Source of the DNA: an uncultured Burkholderiaceae bacterium
GTDB taxonomy: Bacteria > Pseudomonadota > Gammaproteobacteria > Burkholderiales > Burkholderiaceae
Direction: 5' to 3'
NCBI GenBank assembly: GCA_937871985.1
Contig: CALMPB010000308.1
Span: forward strand, 1 to 16,405
DNA: 16,405 nucleotides
This document shows positions 14,681-16,405 of this stretch, in pieces. The notes beneath the pieces are model-generated. The model was not told the DNA's origin, searched no databases, and saw only the letters and a program-made list of their open reading frames with translations. How positions within the stretch are numbered: position 1 is the stretch's first letter; each line of letters opens with the position of its first letter. The position numbers were made by a program, and so were the translations under genes.

Positions 14681-16339
14681 TCATCGATGTTCGCGGCCGA
14701 CTTCCTCGCGGGCGCGCTCCAGCGCCTGGGTGAACGAAAGCGTCAGGTTGTCGTGCCCCAGCTTTTCGATGAGCCCTATTCTGCCCAGCTTGCGGTGCAC
14801 CCTGCCGTTCGCTTCGGTAATCATGACCCGCATGCCGCGCCGCTGCATGTCCTGCACGGCGTCTTCCAGCACCTGCAGGCCTGTTGCATCGATGAACGGC
14901 ACGCGGCCCAGCCGTATGACGACGACCCTGGGGTCGTGATGCGCGCCCGGCAAAGCCGCCTGGAAAGCCCCGGTCGCGCCGTAGAACAAAGGGCCGTCCA
15001 CCGCATACACATGCACCTCGTCGGGCAGCCCCTGGAAGCCGTCGTACGCGAACTCCTTGCGCAGCATGGCCTCGGACTGGCGATTGACTTCGACGCTGCC
15101 GGCCATGCGGCGCAAGAAGAACAGCATGGCCAGCACCACGCCGATGTTGACGGCCACGACCAGGTCGGCGAATACCGTCAGCCCGAAGGTGACCAGCAGA
15201 ATCGCCACATCCGCGCGCGGAGCGCGCCGAACCATGCGCACGAAATGCTTGGCTTCGCTCATGTTCCAGGCCACGACGAACAAAATGGCGGCCAGCACGG
15301 CCAGCGGCACATTGCCGGCATAGGGCGCCAGGAACAGCACGATCAGCACCAGGGTAAGGCTGTGCACGATTCCCGCGAGCGGGCTGTTGCCGCCATTGCG
15401 GATATTGGTCGCGGTGCGCGCGATCGCGCCGGTCGCGGCGATTCCGCCGAACAGCGGCGACGCGATATTGGCCAGGCCCTGGCCCACCAGTTCCTGGTTG
15501 GAGTCGTGGCGCGTGCCCGCCATGCCGTCGGCCACCACCGCCGACAGCAAGGATTCAATGGCGCCCAGCATGGCGATGGCAAAAGCCGGCCCGATGAGTT
15601 CCACCACCCGCCCCATGGAAAACTCGGGCCACTGCAGGCTGGGCAGGCTGCGGGGAATGCCTCCGAAAGTGCTGCCTATGGTCGCCACGCCTTCAAAGTG
15701 AAACACCGACTGCAGCGCGGTGGCTACCACCAGCGCCACCAACGGGCCCGGCACACGGCCCATGCGCGGCAGGCGCGACGAAAACACGACCAGCAGCAAA
15801 GACAGCATGGCCAGGGCCGTCGTGTTCCATTGCAGATGAGGCAGCGCCTGCAGCAAATGCCAGAATTTCTGGTGGAAGTGCTCGCCCGCGACGGGCGGCA
15901 GGCCGAAGAAATCCTTCCATTGCCCCACCCAGATGATGACGCCTATGCCCGAGGTAAAGCCGATGATGACCGGCCGGGGAATGAACTTGATGACCGCGCC
16001 AAGCCGGGTAAGGCCGAACAGCACCAGAATGATGCCCGCCATGAACGTGGCGATCTGCAGGCCGTCGACGCCGTGGCGCTCGACGATGCCCGACAAAATG
16101 ACGATGAATGCTCCGGTGGGGCCGGCGATTTGCACACGGCTTCCGCCAAACATCGAAACCATGAGGCCCGCCACGATGGCGGTATACAGCCCCTGCTCCG
16201 GCTTGACGCCCGAGGCGATGGCGAACGCCATGGCCAGCGGCAAGGCCACCACGCCGACGATCACGCCGGCAACGATATTGCGCATCCAGTTATCGGGGCG
16301 CAGCAAACCTGCCCGGCATGCCTCAAGCAACGCAAACAT
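14681..16339 (-). CDS. SulP family anion transporter with STAS domain (DauA-like)
   Basis: Inner-membrane transporter of the SLC26/SulP family. The frame opens with TTG at 16357, but the ATG at 16339 (MFALLEACRAGL, 552 residues) matches the position of the E. coli DauA start region and is preferred. Landmarks (numbered from the TTG): IVAGVIVGVVALPLAMAFAI (28-47), GPTGAFIVILSG (79-90), IPRPVIIGFTSGIGV (126-140), AMLGAIESLLSAVVADGM (262-279), then a C-terminal STAS domain at about 446-550 with PFIDATGLQVLED. Similarity to DauA, a succinate/C4-dicarboxylate transporter, is high by eye, but SulP members also move sulfate or bicarbonate, so the substrate is open. It is convergent with the ribbon-helix-helix gene; only 66 bp of upstream sequence is in the window. 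Confidence 0.93.
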   Translation of the reverse strand: MFALLEACRAGLLRPDNWMRNIVAGVIVGVVALPLAMAFAIASGVKPEQGLYTAIVAGLMVSMFGGSRVQIAGPTGAFIVILSGIVERHGVDGLQIATFMAGIILVLFGLTRLGAVIKFIPRPVIIGFTSGIGVIIWVGQWKDFFGLPPVAGEHFHQKFWHLLQALPHLQWNTTALAMLSLLLVVFSSRLPRMGRVPGPLVALVVATALQSVFHFEGVATIGSTFGGIPRSLPSLQWPEFSMGRVVELIGPAFAIAMLGAIESLLSAVVADGMAGTRHDSNQELVGQGLANIASPLFGGIAATGAIARTATNIRNGGNSPLAGIVHSLTLVLIVLFLAPYAGNVPLAVLAAILFVVAWNMSEAKHFVRMVRRAPRADVAILLVTFGLTVFADLVVAVNIGVVLAMLFFLRRMAGSVEVNRQSEAMLRKEFAYDGFQGLPDEVHVYAVDGPLFYGATGAFQAALPGAHHDPRVVVIRLGRVPFIDATGLQVLEDAVQDMQRRGMRVMITEANGRVHRKLGRIGLIEKLGHDNLTLSFTQALERAREEVGREHR

Positions 16340-16405
16340 AAAAATATAAGTCCGCAAATGACCGCGGCAAGCCGCCGCAAAGAATCAGGCTAATCAAAAA
16401 CCCAT

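Noticed and set aside
14687..16393. A 568-codon plus-strand open frame
   Set aside because: It is antisense to the SulP transporter, has His/Gln/Arg-rich composition with no domain, and arises from the high-GC codon pattern of the true gene.
1..16405. CRISPR arrays, tRNA or rRNA genes, insertion sequences, prophage genes
   Set aside because: No regularly spaced repeats, cloverleaf sequences, transposase or phage motifs were noticed on either strand.

Overview
The window looks like a chromosomal segment of a GC-rich beta-proteobacterium, most likely family Alcaligenaceae (Bordetella/Achromobacter/Pusillimonas-like). This is inferred from the order flhD-flhC-motA-motB-cheA-cheW-chemoreceptor, from beta-type FlhDC proteins close in motif layout to the enterobacterial ones, and from the downstream glpD/glpK, DUF2165 and SulP set. 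I saw no insertion sequence, phage gene, CRISPR array, tRNA or rRNA.

Region 1 (1-6624, minus strand) is the flagellar master and chemotaxis locus. Read right to left it holds flhD (GTG start), flhC, a 180-bp gap with a clear intrinsic terminator, motA (GTG start), motB, an 86-bp gap with two hairpins, cheA, cheW and a methyl-accepting chemotaxis protein cut by the left edge. FlhD4C2 activates flagellar genes, MotAB is the stator that uses the proton gradient, and the receptor-CheW-CheA complex controls rotation.

Region 2 (6625-7241) is an unusually AT-rich intergenic island between the divergent flhD and an NlpC/P60 lipoprotein gene. It contains a perfect FNR/ANR-type palindrome followed, in the flhD direction, by a good -10 element, a second sigma70-like promoter candidate, several short repeats and two tiny ORFs of doubtful status.

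Region 3 (7242-12850) holds a C40-family lipoprotein peptidase, then divergent glpD (minus) and glpK (plus) for glycerol catabolism. glpK overlaps a DUF2165 membrane protein gene, which overlaps a class I SAM methyltransferase with a long uncharacterised N-terminus. No glpF or glpR lies here.

Region 4 (12851-16405) carries a TM2-domain membrane protein, a 52-residue DUF5993-like membrane protein directly before an atypical five-helix DsbB, a small ribbon-helix-helix regulator preceded by a cluster of TCACAT repeats that looks like its own operator, and, convergent, a SulP/DauA-type anion transporter with a STAS domain.

Most genes are ordinary. The parts that deserve attention are the control elements of the flhD upstream island, the terminator between flhC and motA, the rearranged cysteine pairs of DsbB with its DUF5993 partner, the repeat cluster before the ribbon-helix-helix gene, and the glpK-DUF2165-methyltransferase overlap chain.
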